DNA of 64,000 bases from Roseovarius aestuarii (GCF_019966515.1 NZ_JAIMIB010000010.1:98875-162874), one strand, 5' to 3'. Positions 1 to 7,429 are shown, numbered from the stretch's first letter. The notes: a model not told the origin generated them from the sequence alone. Numbers and translations: made by a program.

Positions 1-47
1 GACCACCCGGGACAGGCAAAACAGATAGCGGGCAAAGGAGACGCCCG

Positions 48-584
48 ATGTATCCCGTCATTCGTCTGATTGCCCAGCTTGTCAAACACCGCAAAGACCC
101 GCCCATGCCGGTCACCGGCACCCATGTCTCGCACCATATGTGCCTGCCGTGGGATATCGACATCTGGATGGAGCTGAACAATGGACGCACCCTTACGCTT
201 TACGATCTGGGGCGAACATCGGCGGCCCAACGCGCCGGGCTGGTCCGCGTGCTGCGCAAGAACCGGTGGGGTCTGACCATGGCCGGGGCCAGCGTGCGCT
301 ATCGCCGACGCATCCGCACGTTCGAACGCATCGAAATGCGCTCGCGTCTGGCCTGGTGGGATGACAGATTTTTCTATGTCGAACAGTCGATGTGGAAAAA
401 GAACGGCGAATGCGCCAACCACATCATCTATCGCTCGGCCGTGACCAGCAAAGCGGGGATCGTCGCGCCACACTCCGTCGTTGATGCAATTGACCCTTCG
501 ACGGTCAAACCCGAGGCGCCCGCGTGGATCTCAGCCTGGATTGAAGCGGATGCCAAACGCCCCTGGCCGCCGATGCAGGAATAG
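48..584 (+). CDS. Hot-dog thioesterase-like protein (4HBT_2/THEM6 type)
   Basis: The 178-aa product reads like the acyl-CoA thioesterase-like proteins of the 4HBT_2/THEM6 group. It has the N-terminal block DIDIWMELNNGR, which corresponds to the family's 'D.n.HmNN..Y' region, followed by LTLYDLGR and a strand-rich half with RTFERIEMRSRLAWWDDRFF. The expected role is hydrolysis or binding of an acyl thioester, but the substrate cannot be read from the sequence. The start is ATG at 48, preceded by an AAAGGAG ribosome site. No signal peptide or membrane segment is seen. The next gene starts 54 bp downstream on the same strand, so cotranscription is possible. The family call is from memory of the motif pattern. 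Confidence 0.7.
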   Translation: MYPVIRLIAQLVKHRKDPPMPVTGTHVSHHMCLPWDIDIWMELNNGRTLTLYDLGRTSAAQRAGLVRVLRKNRWGLTMAGASVRYRRRIRTFERIEMRSRLAWWDDRFFYVEQSMWKKNGECANHIIYRSAVTSKAGIVAPHSVVDAIDPSTVKPEAPAWISAWIEADAKRPWPPMQE

Positions 585-638
585 CTTGCCACCAGGTCTT
601 CCAGCCTGTCATATCGCGCCAGCAAGCAGAGGGGCAGG

Positions 639-2024
639 ATGGCCGAAGTTTCGCAAAGAAAACGCATCTGGGGCTGGTATTTCTTCGACTGGGCCAGCCA
701 GCCATTTCATACCCTGTTGCTGACGTTTGTCTTCGGCCCCTATTTCGCAGGCGTCGCGGCGGAATACTTCCTGACATCGGGTCTGAGCGAAGAAGCCGCC
801 GATGCCCGCGCCCAAAGCATCTGGTCACTCTGCCTGACGGTCACGGGGCTAATCATTGGTTTTGGCGCACCAATCATGGGCGCGCTGGCCGATACGACCG
901 GACGACGACTGCCTTGGGTCATAGGGTTTTCGATGCTGTATGTTGCCGGTGCCTTTGCGCTTTGGTGGACATTTCCCGACGGCTCGACCATGTGGCCGAT
1001 GCTCATCGCCTTTGGCATAGGTTTCATCGGCGCCGAATATGCGCTGGTTTTCGTCAACTCCCAGCTTCCATCGCTTGGAAGCCAGTCCGAAGTGGGGGAA
1101 ATCTCGGGTTCGGGCTTTGCGTTCGGGTATCTGGGCGGCATCCTGTCACTTATTGTCATGCTGCTTTTCTTCATGGAACAGCCCAGCGGTAAAACCCTGA
1201 TCGGGCTCAACCCGGCTTTTGGCCTCAATGCCAGCCAGAATGAGGGAACGCGCGCGGTTGGCCCCTTCACTGCGCTGTGGTTCATCGTCTTCATCCTGCC
1301 CTACCTGCTCTGGACCCGTGACACCCGAACGCCACCCCAGGGCAAGGGGATGGGCGACGCGCTGAAACTTCTCGTCAAAACGGTAAAAAGCCTGCGCCGA
1401 CGTCTCAGCCTTTCAGCCTATCTTGGCTCATCCATGTTCTACCGTGATGCGCTAAACGGTCTTTACAGCTTTGGTGGGACCTACGCGCATCTGGTGCTGA
1501 ACTGGGAGCTGGTCTCGATCGGTATCTTCGGCATCATCGCCGCCATTTCCGCCGCCGTGTTCAGCTGGATCGGCGGTAAGGCCGACAAACGGTTCGGCCC
1601 GCGCCCTGTGATTGTCATCTCGGTCTGGGTTCTGATTGTGGTTTGCGTGATCATCGTCTCGATGGACCGCAGCCAGATTTTCGGCATTCCTCTAGCAGAA
1701 GGATCACAACTGCCGGATGCCATCTTCTTTGTCTGCGGCGCGTTGATCGGTGGTATGGGCGGCGTGCTGCAGGCCGCCAGCCGGTCGCTGATGGTGCGCC
1801 ACACCGATCCCGCAGCCCCGACCGAAAGCTTTGGTCTCTATGGCCTTTCCGGCCGCGCGACCGCATTCATGGCGCCCGCCCTGATCGGCGCGGTCACGGC
1901 CCTGAGCGGCAGTGCGCGCATTGGGGTTGCCCCGCTCATTGCGCTTTTCCTGATCGGCCTCTTCCTGCTACGCTGGGTTGAGGCAGAAGGAGACAGCGAG
2001 ACATGGACCGTTTCTTCAAACTAG
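639..2024 (+). CDS. MFS transporter, UMF1 (Atg22-like) family
   Basis: This 461-aa polytopic membrane protein begins with the block WGWYFFDWASQPFHTLLLTF, diagnostic of the UMF1 branch of the major facilitator superfamily, which is related to the yeast vacuole effluxer Atg22. About 12 hydrophobic segments are visible, with the loop motif GALADTTGRRLPWV between TM2 and TM3. The substrate is unknown. The gene overlaps the start of the downstream mepA-like gene by 22 bases, which suggests translational coupling. The length is normal for the family and the frame is intact. Confidence 0.85.
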   Translation: MAEVSQRKRIWGWYFFDWASQPFHTLLLTFVFGPYFAGVAAEYFLTSGLSEEAADARAQSIWSLCLTVTGLIIGFGAPIMGALADTTGRRLPWVIGFSMLYVAGAFALWWTFPDGSTMWPMLIAFGIGFIGAEYALVFVNSQLPSLGSQSEVGEISGSGFAFGYLGGILSLIVMLLFFMEQPSGKTLIGLNPAFGLNASQNEGTRAVGPFTALWFIVFILPYLLWTRDTRTPPQGKGMGDALKLLVKTVKSLRRRLSLSAYLGSSMFYRDALNGLYSFGGTYAHLVLNWELVSIGIFGIIAAISAAVFSWIGGKADKRFGPRPVIVISVWVLIVVCVIIVSMDRSQIFGIPLAEGSQLPDAIFFVCGALIGGMGGVLQAASRSLMVRHTDPAAPTESFGLYGLSGRATAFMAPALIGAVTALSGSARIGVAPLIALFLIGLFLLRWVEAEGDSETWTVSSN

Positions 2025-2926
2025 CTTTTCTGACGCTTGGGTTGGCCGGATGCGGCGGATCGGCCCCGGAACCGTCGGCAAAAGTACAGGCACTTTCAAC
2101 CCAGAGCATTCCCGCCGCGATGAAAGGCGTCGAGGCACGACAACTCTTTGGCAAACATGCACGCGGCTCGGCGCAATCCGCCGCACCTTTCGGCAGCTAT
2201 GCCAAGGGCTGCATGGCTGGCGGCGTAGAGCTGCCTGAAACCGGGCCCACATGGCAAGCCATGCGGCTAAGCCGGAACCGCAACTGGGGGCACCCGCACG
2301 CAATTGACTTCATTGAAAAAGTATCGAAAAAGGCCGCAGCGCAGCCGGGCTGGAACGGCCTCTATATCGGGGATATCAGCCAACCGCGTGGCGGCCCGAT
2401 GCTGAGCGGCCACCGCTCTCATCAACTGGGGCTAGACATTGATATCTGGCTGCGTCAGGCGGATAATCTGAAACTGTCGCGAGCCGCACGAGAGGAGATC
2501 TCTTCAATCTCGATGCGCCGGTCCAACGGGGCCTACACCAATTCCAACTGGACGCGGCAGCATCACGAAGTCGTCAAGGCCGCAGCGCAGGACCCGCGCA
2601 CGGCGCGTATTTTCATTTTCCCCGGTGCCAAGGTGCAGATGTGCAAGGATGAAACCGGCGACCGCGCCTGGCTGCGCAAGGTCAGGCCGTGGTGGGGGCA
2701 TCATTACCACTTCCATGTCCGGCTGAAATGTCCTGACGGATCAAGAGGTTGCGTCAATCAGTCGGCGCCACCCGCCGGGGATGGATGCGCCGAGGCGCAG
2801 CAATGGGTCAAAAACATCCTGAACCCGCCGCCGCCCGATCCGAACGCGCCCAAGGCCAAACCCCGGCGCGAGTTGCGAGTCGCTGACCTGCCAGGCCAAT
2901 GCGTGGCCGTGCTGCAATCGCAGTAG
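2003..2926 (+). CDS. mepA: Penicillin-insensitive murein endopeptidase MepA
   Basis: This 307-aa protein is a peptidase M74 (MepA) enzyme, which cleaves D-Ala-meso-DAP cross-links of peptidoglycan in the periplasm. The zinc-site motifs are clear: GHRSHQLGLDIDIW near residues 135-149 and WWGHHYHFHVRLKCP near 231-245. The N-terminus ends in LAGC at about residue 17, a lipobox, so the product may be a lipoprotein. The start is ATG at 2003 behind GAAGGAGA, inside the end of the preceding MFS gene. Several cysteines in the C-terminal third fit the disulfides of this family. Confidence 0.92.
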   Translation: MDRFFKLAFLTLGLAGCGGSAPEPSAKVQALSTQSIPAAMKGVEARQLFGKHARGSAQSAAPFGSYAKGCMAGGVELPETGPTWQAMRLSRNRNWGHPHAIDFIEKVSKKAAAQPGWNGLYIGDISQPRGGPMLSGHRSHQLGLDIDIWLRQADNLKLSRAAREEISSISMRRSNGAYTNSNWTRQHHEVVKAAAQDPRTARIFIFPGAKVQMCKDETGDRAWLRKVRPWWGHHYHFHVRLKCPDGSRGCVNQSAPPAGDGCAEAQQWVKNILNPPPPDPNAPKAKPRRELRVADLPGQCVAVLQSQ

Positions 2927-3017
2927 CTGCACGGGGATGGGGGCCTCTGCCCCCTCCCCTCTTGGTGGTTCCGCAGCATCATGGGGGTCTTAACCTTTCG
3001 CACCACATGATTTTGTT

Positions 3018-3046
3018 TTGACAAACGAAAAATCTGTGGCAGTCTG
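3018..3046 (+). promoter_or_regulatory. Candidate sigma-70 promoter of the arfB leader
   Basis: A perfect TTGACA lies at 3018-3023. Seventeen bases later, at 3041-3046, is AGTCTG, a poor -10 by E. coli standards but possible in alphaproteobacteria. It lies about 33 bp upstream of a very strong ribosome site and short leader ORF. Confidence 0.35.
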
Positions 3047-3078
3047 GCTTTGAGTTCAACAGCAGAAAGGAGGTGCCC

Positions 3079-3135
3079 ATGTCTTTAGAGGTAATGGGGA
3101 GAGGTGTCGGAACAGTTCAGGAGGGTCGGACCTAG
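3079..3135 (+). CDS. Short leader ORF (18 aa) upstream of arfB
   Basis: An 18-codon ORF with product MSLEVMGRGVGTVQEGRT starts at ATG 3079, three bases after the near-perfect Shine-Dalgarno GGAGGTG (3069-3075). It ends at TAG 3133-3135. The stretch CACCTCC at 3186-3192 is exactly complementary to the Shine-Dalgarno and could mask it in the RNA. A terminator follows at 3205-3233, before arfB. The strong ribosome site and this arrangement argue that the ORF is translated, perhaps as part of an attenuator. The peptide itself is not recognised. Confidence 0.4.
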   Translation: MSLEVMGRGVGTVQEGRT

Positions 3136-3204
3136 GGCAGCCCCTGGGGACTGAATACCACTTGAATTGGTGCGCCTAACCGGCCCACCTCCGCTGACTT
3201 CTAG

Positions 3205-3233
3205 AGGGCCGTACCGACAAGGGCGGCCCTTTT
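3205..3233 (+). terminator. Rho-independent terminator ahead of arfB
   Basis: A perfect 7-bp stem, AGGGCCG (3205-3211) with CGGCCCT (3224-3230), closes a 12-nt loop and is followed by TTT. It sits between the leader ORF and arfB (start 3310). It could therefore end a small RNA or act as an attenuator for arfB. Confidence 0.6.
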
Positions 3234-3309
3234 GAATTTCCGTACACCCTGTACGTCCCGTACGCCCTTTATGTACATAATGTACGTTTTCCGAAAAACT
3301 GACCCCGTG

Positions 3310-3729
3310 ATGCAAATCAACGACCAGATCACCATCGAAGACTGGGAACTGACCGAGCAGTTTGTTCGCGCGTCGGGCCCCGGCGGGCAGAATGTGAACA
3401 AGGTGAGTTCTGCGGTCGAGCTGCGGTTCGAGGCCGAACGCTCCCCCAACCTGCCCGACGCGGTGAAACGGCGGCTGAAGAAGCTGGCCGGGCGGCGCTG
3501 GACCAAGGAGGGCGCGCTGATCATTCAGGTGGACGAAACCCGCCACCAAGCCCGCAACCGCGAGATCGCGCGGGAAAGGCTGGCCGAGCTAATCCGCAAG
3601 GCGCTGGAAAAACCCAAACGCCGCATCCCGACCCGCCCGACGCTGGGATCAAAGAAACGGCGGCTGAAGGCCAAGAAGGTGCGCGGCGAGGTGAAGGCTT
3701 TGAGGGGGAAGGTTGAAGGCGAGGATTGA
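3310..3729 (+). CDS. arfB: Alternative ribosome-rescue factor ArfB (peptidyl-tRNA hydrolase)
   Basis: This 139-aa protein of the ArfB/YaeJ family releases peptides from ribosomes stalled on mRNAs lacking a stop codon. The catalytic GGQ is at residues 25-27 in the block SGPGGQNVNKVSSAVELR. The basic C-terminal tail (KKRRLKAKKVRGEVKALRGK) is the segment that in this family enters the empty mRNA channel. I place the start at ATG 3310. The frame is open further upstream to 3232, but that part overlaps the terminator tail and has no family match. It is followed by the parDE pair, which has its own operator. Confidence 0.92.
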   Translation: MQINDQITIEDWELTEQFVRASGPGGQNVNKVSSAVELRFEAERSPNLPDAVKRRLKKLAGRRWTKEGALIIQVDETRHQARNREIARERLAELIRKALEKPKRRIPTRPTLGSKKRRLKAKKVRGEVKALRGKVEGED

Positions 3730-3731
3730 AA

Positions 3732-3752
3732 ATATACCAGGATTTGGTATAT
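3732..3752. promoter_or_regulatory. Inverted repeat, probable ParD operator
   Basis: A perfect 8-bp inverted repeat, ATATACCA (3732-3739) and TGGTATAT (3745-3752), with a 5-bp spacer, ends 20 bp before the parD start codon. ParD-type antitoxins usually bind such palindromes to autoregulate their operon. The assignment here is by position and symmetry. Confidence 0.6.
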
Positions 3753-3772
3753 ATGGATCAAAGGAGATTTCC

Positions 3773-4018
3773 ATGCCCCGCAACACCTCATTCGTGCTGA
3801 GCGATCATTTTACCGATTTCATCGACAACGCCGTGGAAAGCGGGCGCTACAATTCTGCCAGTGATGTGCTGCGGGCGGGGCTGCGGCTGTTGGAAGAGGA
3901 AGAGGAAAAGCTGGAACGGCTGCGAGCGGAACTGATCAAGGGTGACGAAAGCGGGTATGTCGAAGATTTTGATTTCGACGCCTTCCTCGCAAACAAAAAC
4001 GCCAAGCACCGCGCGTGA
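3773..4018 (+). CDS. parD: ParD-family antitoxin
   Basis: This 81-aa protein has the ribbon-helix-helix N-terminus of ParD/CC2985 antitoxins: a strand (NTSFVLSDHFTDFI) followed by SGRYNSASDVLRAGLRLLEEEEEK. The acidic C-terminal half (EDFDFDAFLANK) is the usual toxin-neutralising part. The start is ATG 3773 behind AAGGAG; the frame is open upstream to 3713, but the longer form would run through the operator palindrome. The stop overlaps the parE start by 4 bases (ATGA-type), typical of a toxin-antitoxin operon. Confidence 0.9.
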   Translation: MPRNTSFVLSDHFTDFIDNAVESGRYNSASDVLRAGLRLLEEEEEKLERLRAELIKGDESGYVEDFDFDAFLANKNAKHRA

Positions 4019-4305
4019 AACGGCTCAGGCTCTCACGCGAAGCGCTGAACGACCTCGATGAAATCTGGGATTACACTGCCGAAACATGGGGACCGGATCA
4101 GGCGAACCGGTATTTGGAAGATTTGCGCAGCGTGATCGAAGAATTGCCCGAGGGCAAAACGGTATCGCAAGGCGCAGAAGACACACTGCCTGGGGCGCGT
4201 AAAGTGTTTCGCGGCAGGCACGTGGTGTTCTTTCGGGACAGCATTGAAACCATCGACGTGATCCGGGTGCTGCATCAGCAGATGGATGCAGGGCGGTGGG
4301 TATGA
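4015..4305 (+). CDS. parE: ParE/RelE-superfamily toxin
   Basis: This 96-aa protein has the ParE pattern: an N-terminal strand with LSREALNDLDEIWDYTAETWG, and a C-terminal core ARKVFRGRHVVFFRDSIETIDVIRVLHQQMD. ParE toxins typically poison DNA gyrase and are held inactive by the ParD partner. It overlaps parD by 4 bases and has no ribosome site of its own, so it depends on coupling. The frame is intact and the length usual (90-105 aa). The downstream AT-rich module begins about 80-130 bp later. Confidence 0.9.
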   Translation: MKRLRLSREALNDLDEIWDYTAETWGPDQANRYLEDLRSVIEELPEGKTVSQGAEDTLPGARKVFRGRHVVFFRDSIETIDVIRVLHQQMDAGRWV

Positions 4306-4381
4306 AGGATTGGTAAGGTGGAACCCAACTTGCGCTTTCTGGGTGAAGGGAGTTTTAACCCAATAGGCTAGGGGTTGTATT

Positions 4382-4438
4382 ATGGACAAAAAAAGTTTGA
4401 TAAACATAAAGTTACTAATTCGGAAGGCCATAAAATGA
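4382..4438 (+). CDS. Possible 18-aa coupled leader ORF
   Basis: ATG 4382 opens an 18-codon frame (MDKKSLINIKLLIRKAIK) that ends in a TGA overlapping the ATG at 4435 of the next gene as ATGA. A basic, hydrophobic little peptide coupled to the main gene is plausible, but there is no clear ribosome site, so this may be chance. Confidence 0.2.
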   Translation: MDKKSLINIKLLIRKAIK

Positions 4439-4941
4439 GCGTACGTTATGGATTCAAACTAGAAGCCTACTTGTATAGCTTTAGGAATTATTTTCCGCAG
4501 AAAGTTCAGACTGGTCGGGAGTTTGCTAAATTATTGGTTAGCGAACACGCCAAAGGAAATTTGAAATCTATTCCATACGGAACCCAAGAAGTTTCTGCCG
4601 CGGAAGTTACAGTAAGCAACGATGAGCTCTCCATTCTATTCCATCTCTATGACCCACTTATCCCCGATCCGGATTACGTAGATAAAAACAACGGGCAAAT
4701 ACGGACTGCACAACGGCGCAAAGGTGAAGAGCCTGCACGGTCAGCCCACATGATTATGGATGTGTCTCCTAAACATGAGGCGGATCGAGCCTATCCCGTA
4801 GGGCTTGAGAATGCGGAGTACCTTTCACGCACACTTGTCAGTAGATACCTAAATGACAGTTTGGACAAACTGACGAGTTCTCAAGAGCTTTGGGTGTCCA
4901 AAACCGGAAAGGAAGATCAAAAAAGCTCTCGCAGAAACTAA
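4435..4941 (+). CDS. Unknown protein, first part (frame broken at A6)
   Basis: I do not recognise this protein. The first part is 168 aa from ATG 4435, chosen for its GGAAGG ribosome site; a TTG-started extension to 4375 is possible. It looks soluble and lacks a signal peptide (SVRYGFKLEAYLYSFRNYF, then FAKLLVSEHAKG). The frame ends at 4941 shortly after a run of six A at 4919-4924. The next frame (-1) is open across that run and continues to 5369. One extra A, or a -1 slip, would give a single protein of about 311 aa. AT-rich composition sets it apart from its neighbours and suggests transfer. Confidence 0.55.
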   Translation: MSVRYGFKLEAYLYSFRNYFPQKVQTGREFAKLLVSEHAKGNLKSIPYGTQEVSAAEVTVSNDELSILFHLYDPLIPDPDYVDKNNGQIRTAQRRKGEEPARSAHMIMDVSPKHEADRAYPVGLENAEYLSRTLVSRYLNDSLDKLTSSQELWVSKTGKEDQKSSRRN

Positions 4942-5369
4942 AGTTCCGCGCCGAACACTCTCAAACAATTGATGGCCTACTCCAAGGAGGCGGAATCTTA
5001 AAAGGCATAAAGTCCGTATCAAGCGAGTTAACAGAAACGGATTTTGGCGATAGCGCTTACCCTGTCGTGGAGGAAAACGATTTGTCGGTAAAGGTTCTAA
5101 ATGGTCCGACAGGAAATGTTGCTAAACAGTTGCTCTCCGGCGTTTGGCAGAAGATACAACAAAAAGATCCAAAGAAGGTCAGCGTAACAATCGAGGATTC
5201 TGTGGAAGATAGGTTGAAAACTATTCAAGTAGATGTTTCCAAAGGGAACATATTGGAAAATATTTTCATCCGGCAAAAATCGCTCGGCACCTTCACACCA
5301 GATATAAGACTGTGCGAACCTTCTATCCGAATCGATCTAATCTCAGAAATGAAAGGCAAGCTGATTTGA
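4890..5369 (+). CDS. Unknown protein, second part (continues 4435-4941 by -1 shift)
   Basis: This frame overlaps the end of the preceding one. It has no convincing start of its own, only a TTG at 4890 without a ribosome site. It reads like the continuation of the 4435 gene: after SKKLSQKLKFRAEHSQ comes a soluble, mixed alpha/beta-looking stretch (GNVAKQLLSGVWQKIQQKDP, SVEDRLKTIQVDVSKG). It ends at TGA 5367-5369, which overlaps a TTG start (5366) of the membrane gene, suggesting a coupled two-gene unit. No known domain was recognised. Confidence 0.5.
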   Translation: MGVQNRKGRSKKLSQKLKFRAEHSQTIDGLLQGGGILKGIKSVSSELTETDFGDSAYPVVEENDLSVKVLNGPTGNVAKQLLSGVWQKIQQKDPKKVSVTIEDSVEDRLKTIQVDVSKGNILENIFIRQKSLGTFTPDIRLCEPSIRIDLISEMKGKLI

Positions 5370-5710
5370 CTGTCCCAGTGACAGAGCGTTCGATTTTTCT
5401 TCGCCCATTCAATTTTCTTAGAGTGCGGCATAAATATGCTTTTGTTCACAACTTCGTAATACCGCTTCTATTGTTCGTGCCGATTTTATTTAGTTCAGCG
5501 ATTGATGCCGCTGATCAGACAAAAGCAGTGTTATCGGTTCTGGATTCCGAGATTGAGTTTTTGAAGCTATTTCTACCATTTTCAATCACTTCGCTCGCAG
5601 TTGTTTCAACATTCCAGGGACCCGAGAGTATTGATAAAAAATTCAAGATGTCCTCAGAGGTAACACTGCTTGTTTCAAGTTCAGGTGCAACCGAAAAAAA
5701 AAACCGATAA
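5366..5710 (+). CDS. Unknown membrane protein, first half (frame ends after A10)
   Basis: This small membrane protein probably starts at TTG 5366, overlapping the upstream stop (TTGA); GTG 5312 is an alternative. It has two hydrophobic segments, FVIPLLLFVPILFSSAI and FLKLFLPFSITSLAVVS, then a polar loop. The frame meets ten consecutive A at 5694-5703 and stops at 5708-5710. In the -1 frame the A10 tract leads straight into the reading frame ending at 5934, which adds two more TM segments. The unshifted product would be about 114 aa with two TMs. Confidence 0.5.
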   Translation: MTVPVTERSIFLRPFNFLRVRHKYAFVHNFVIPLLLFVPILFSSAIDAADQTKAVLSVLDSEIEFLKLFLPFSITSLAVVSTFQGPESIDKKFKMSSEVTLLVSSSGATEKKNR

Positions 5711-5724
5711 CACCTCGACATTTT

Positions 5725-5934
5725 ATGACCCTACTATTTAGCTACATCACTATAGCCTGCATAATAGCGATATTTGTTTTTGTTATTTTCGAGCCGCTTT
5801 CCAAGTACTTGCCTTCTTTTTTCGGGTACCTATTAGCGGCTGGGGTTTTGTTTCTATTCGCGCAGGTTTTGGTACTAACAGCAGTCGCAGTTTATTTGCT
5901 TGGTGACTACCTCGCACGACAAAGAGACCCCTAA
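5725..5934 (+). CDS. Unknown membrane protein, second half (after A10)
   Basis: This frame carries two strong hydrophobic segments (LLFSYITIACIIAIFVFVIF and AAGVLFLFAQVLVLTAVAVY). The ATG at 5725 has no ribosome site. The same frame is open back through the A10 tract (AAA CCG ATA ACA CCT), so it reads naturally as the C-terminal half of the 5366 gene, giving about 189 aa with four TMs if a -1 shift or one extra A occurs. It overlaps the convergent pncB end by 4 bases. Confidence 0.5.
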   Translation: MTLLFSYITIACIIAIFVFVIFEPLSKYLPSFFGYLLAAGVLFLFAQVLVLTAVAVYLLGDYLARQRDP

Positions 5935-7223
5935 ACCACCACCTCCAATTCCGCCTGTTCTCCAACTCCGAACACCCGTTTGTAGCGTTGGATTTCGTTC
6001 GCCGGACCCATGGCTTTGCGGGGATTGTCGCTGAGTTTGACGGTGGGGCGGCCGTTGGCGCTGACGGCTTTGCAGACGAGGGAGAACGGGTCGAGGGCGT
6101 TGTCGGGGACGAGGCCTCGGAAATCGTTGGTCAAGAGCGTGCCCCAGCCGAAGCTGACCCGCGTGCGGCCGGAAAACTGGGCGTGAAGCTCGGCGATTTT
6201 CTTTTCGCCCAGACCGTCTGAAAAAATCACCAGTTTTTCCATCGGGTCCTCGCCGCGGCTCTTCCACCAGTTGATGGCAATTTCGGCGCCCTCCGCGGGA
6301 TCACCTGAATCGATGCGGATACCCGTCCAGCCCGCCAGCCAGTCGGGGGCGTTTTTCAGGAACCCCGCAGTACCATAGGTGTCGGGCAGGATGATGCGCA
6401 GGTTGCCGTCATGCTCCTCGTGCCAGTCGGAGAGCACGTCATAAGGCGCGCGGGCCAGGTCGGCGTCACTTTCGGCCAAGGCGGCGTAGACCATCGGCAA
6501 TTCGTGGGCATTGGTGCCGATCGCCTCGACATCGCGGTTCTTGGCGATGAGGCAGTTGGAGGTGCCGACGAATTTCTCGCCCAGCCCTTCGCCCATCGCC
6601 TGCACGCACCAGTCCTGCCAGAGGAAGGAGTGACGGCGTCTTGTGCCGAAATCGGCGATGCGCAGCCCGTCGACGGAGCGCAGGCGTTCGACCTTTTCCC
6701 AGAGCTTGGTCATGGCGCGGGCATAGAGCACCTGCAATTCGAACTTGCCCATGCTGTTCAAGACGGCACGGGAGCGCAGTTCCATCAGCACGGCAAGGGC
6801 GGGGATTTCCCACAGCATGACCTCGGGCCATGACCCCTCAAAAGTCAGCTCGTACTGGCCGTCGTGTTTTTCCAAATGGTAGGGCGGCAGGCGCAGGTTT
6901 TCGAACCAGTCCATGAATTCGGGCGTGAACATCTGGCGCTTGCCATAGAAGGTGTTGCCGCGCATCCAGGTGCTCTCGCCGCGGGTGAGCGAGAGGGAGC
7001 GGATATGGTCGAGCTGTTCGCGCAATTCGCCCTCGTCCACCAGGTCGGCCAGCTTGATGGATTTGCTGCGGTTGATGAGCGAGAAGGTGACCTGCGTGTC
7101 GGGTTTGTTGCGGAAGATCGACTGGCACATCAGCAGTTTGTAGAAATCGGTGTCGATCAGGGATCGGACGATCGGGTCGATCTTCCATTTGTGGTTATGG
7201 ACGCGGGTGGCGATATCGACCAT
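5931..7223 (-). CDS. pncB: Nicotinate phosphoribosyltransferase
   Basis: This 430-aa enzyme is PncB, which joins nicotinate to PRPP (with ATP hydrolysis) in NAD salvage. The N-terminal SLIDTDFYKLLMCQ block is characteristic, as are DFGTRRRHSF near residue 192, GTSNCLIAKNRDVEAIGTNA near 220, and GIRIDSGDPAEGAEIA with VIFSDGLGEKK in the C-terminal half. The length and ends are normal. It is convergent with the AT-rich module and is not obviously in an operon. The start is ATG at 7223. Confidence 0.95.
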   Translation of the reverse strand: MVDIATRVHNHKWKIDPIVRSLIDTDFYKLLMCQSIFRNKPDTQVTFSLINRSKSIKLADLVDEGELREQLDHIRSLSLTRGESTWMRGNTFYGKRQMFTPEFMDWFENLRLPPYHLEKHDGQYELTFEGSWPEVMLWEIPALAVLMELRSRAVLNSMGKFELQVLYARAMTKLWEKVERLRSVDGLRIADFGTRRRHSFLWQDWCVQAMGEGLGEKFVGTSNCLIAKNRDVEAIGTNAHELPMVYAALAESDADLARAPYDVLSDWHEEHDGNLRIILPDTYGTAGFLKNAPDWLAGWTGIRIDSGDPAEGAEIAINWWKSRGEDPMEKLVIFSDGLGEKKIAELHAQFSGRTRVSFGWGTLLTNDFRGLVPDNALDPFSLVCKAVSANGRPTVKLSDNPRKAMGPANEIQRYKRVFGVGEQAELEVVV

Positions 7224-7376
7224 GGGGCGGCTCCGGCACTGAAGCGATGATGAGCAAACCCGTCAGGGGTTTCGGCCCGGACATCGCGGACACCCGAAAA
7301 GGCGGGCCGGACCGTTAAAGCAAAGGCGGGCGGGGGTGGCAAGGCACTGCGGGGTGCCGCAAACGGCTGAACGCCA

Positions 7377-7405
7377 AAGAAAAGGGGCCGCCCGAAGGCA
7401 GCCCC
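7377..7405 (-). terminator. groEL terminator
   Basis: On the minus strand a 9-bp stem, GGGGCTGCC with GGCGGCCCC (one G-U pair in RNA), encloses a TTCG tetraloop (7384-7405) and is followed by TTTTCTTT. It lies about 25 bp past the groEL stop and is a textbook intrinsic terminator. Confidence 0.85.
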
Positions 7406-7429
7406 GATCCGAAACCGTGATACGGCAGC

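Noticed and set aside
4919..4924. Canonical A-AAA-AAG two-tRNA frameshift site
   Set aside because: The heptamer is in the phase of the downstream frame, not the upstream one, so the standard two-tRNA slip does not apply; only a single-tRNA slip, slippage in transcription or a base error fits.
6411..6833. Plus-strand frame opposite pncB
   Set aside because: Low-complexity translation with no family pattern; pncB on the other strand is certain.
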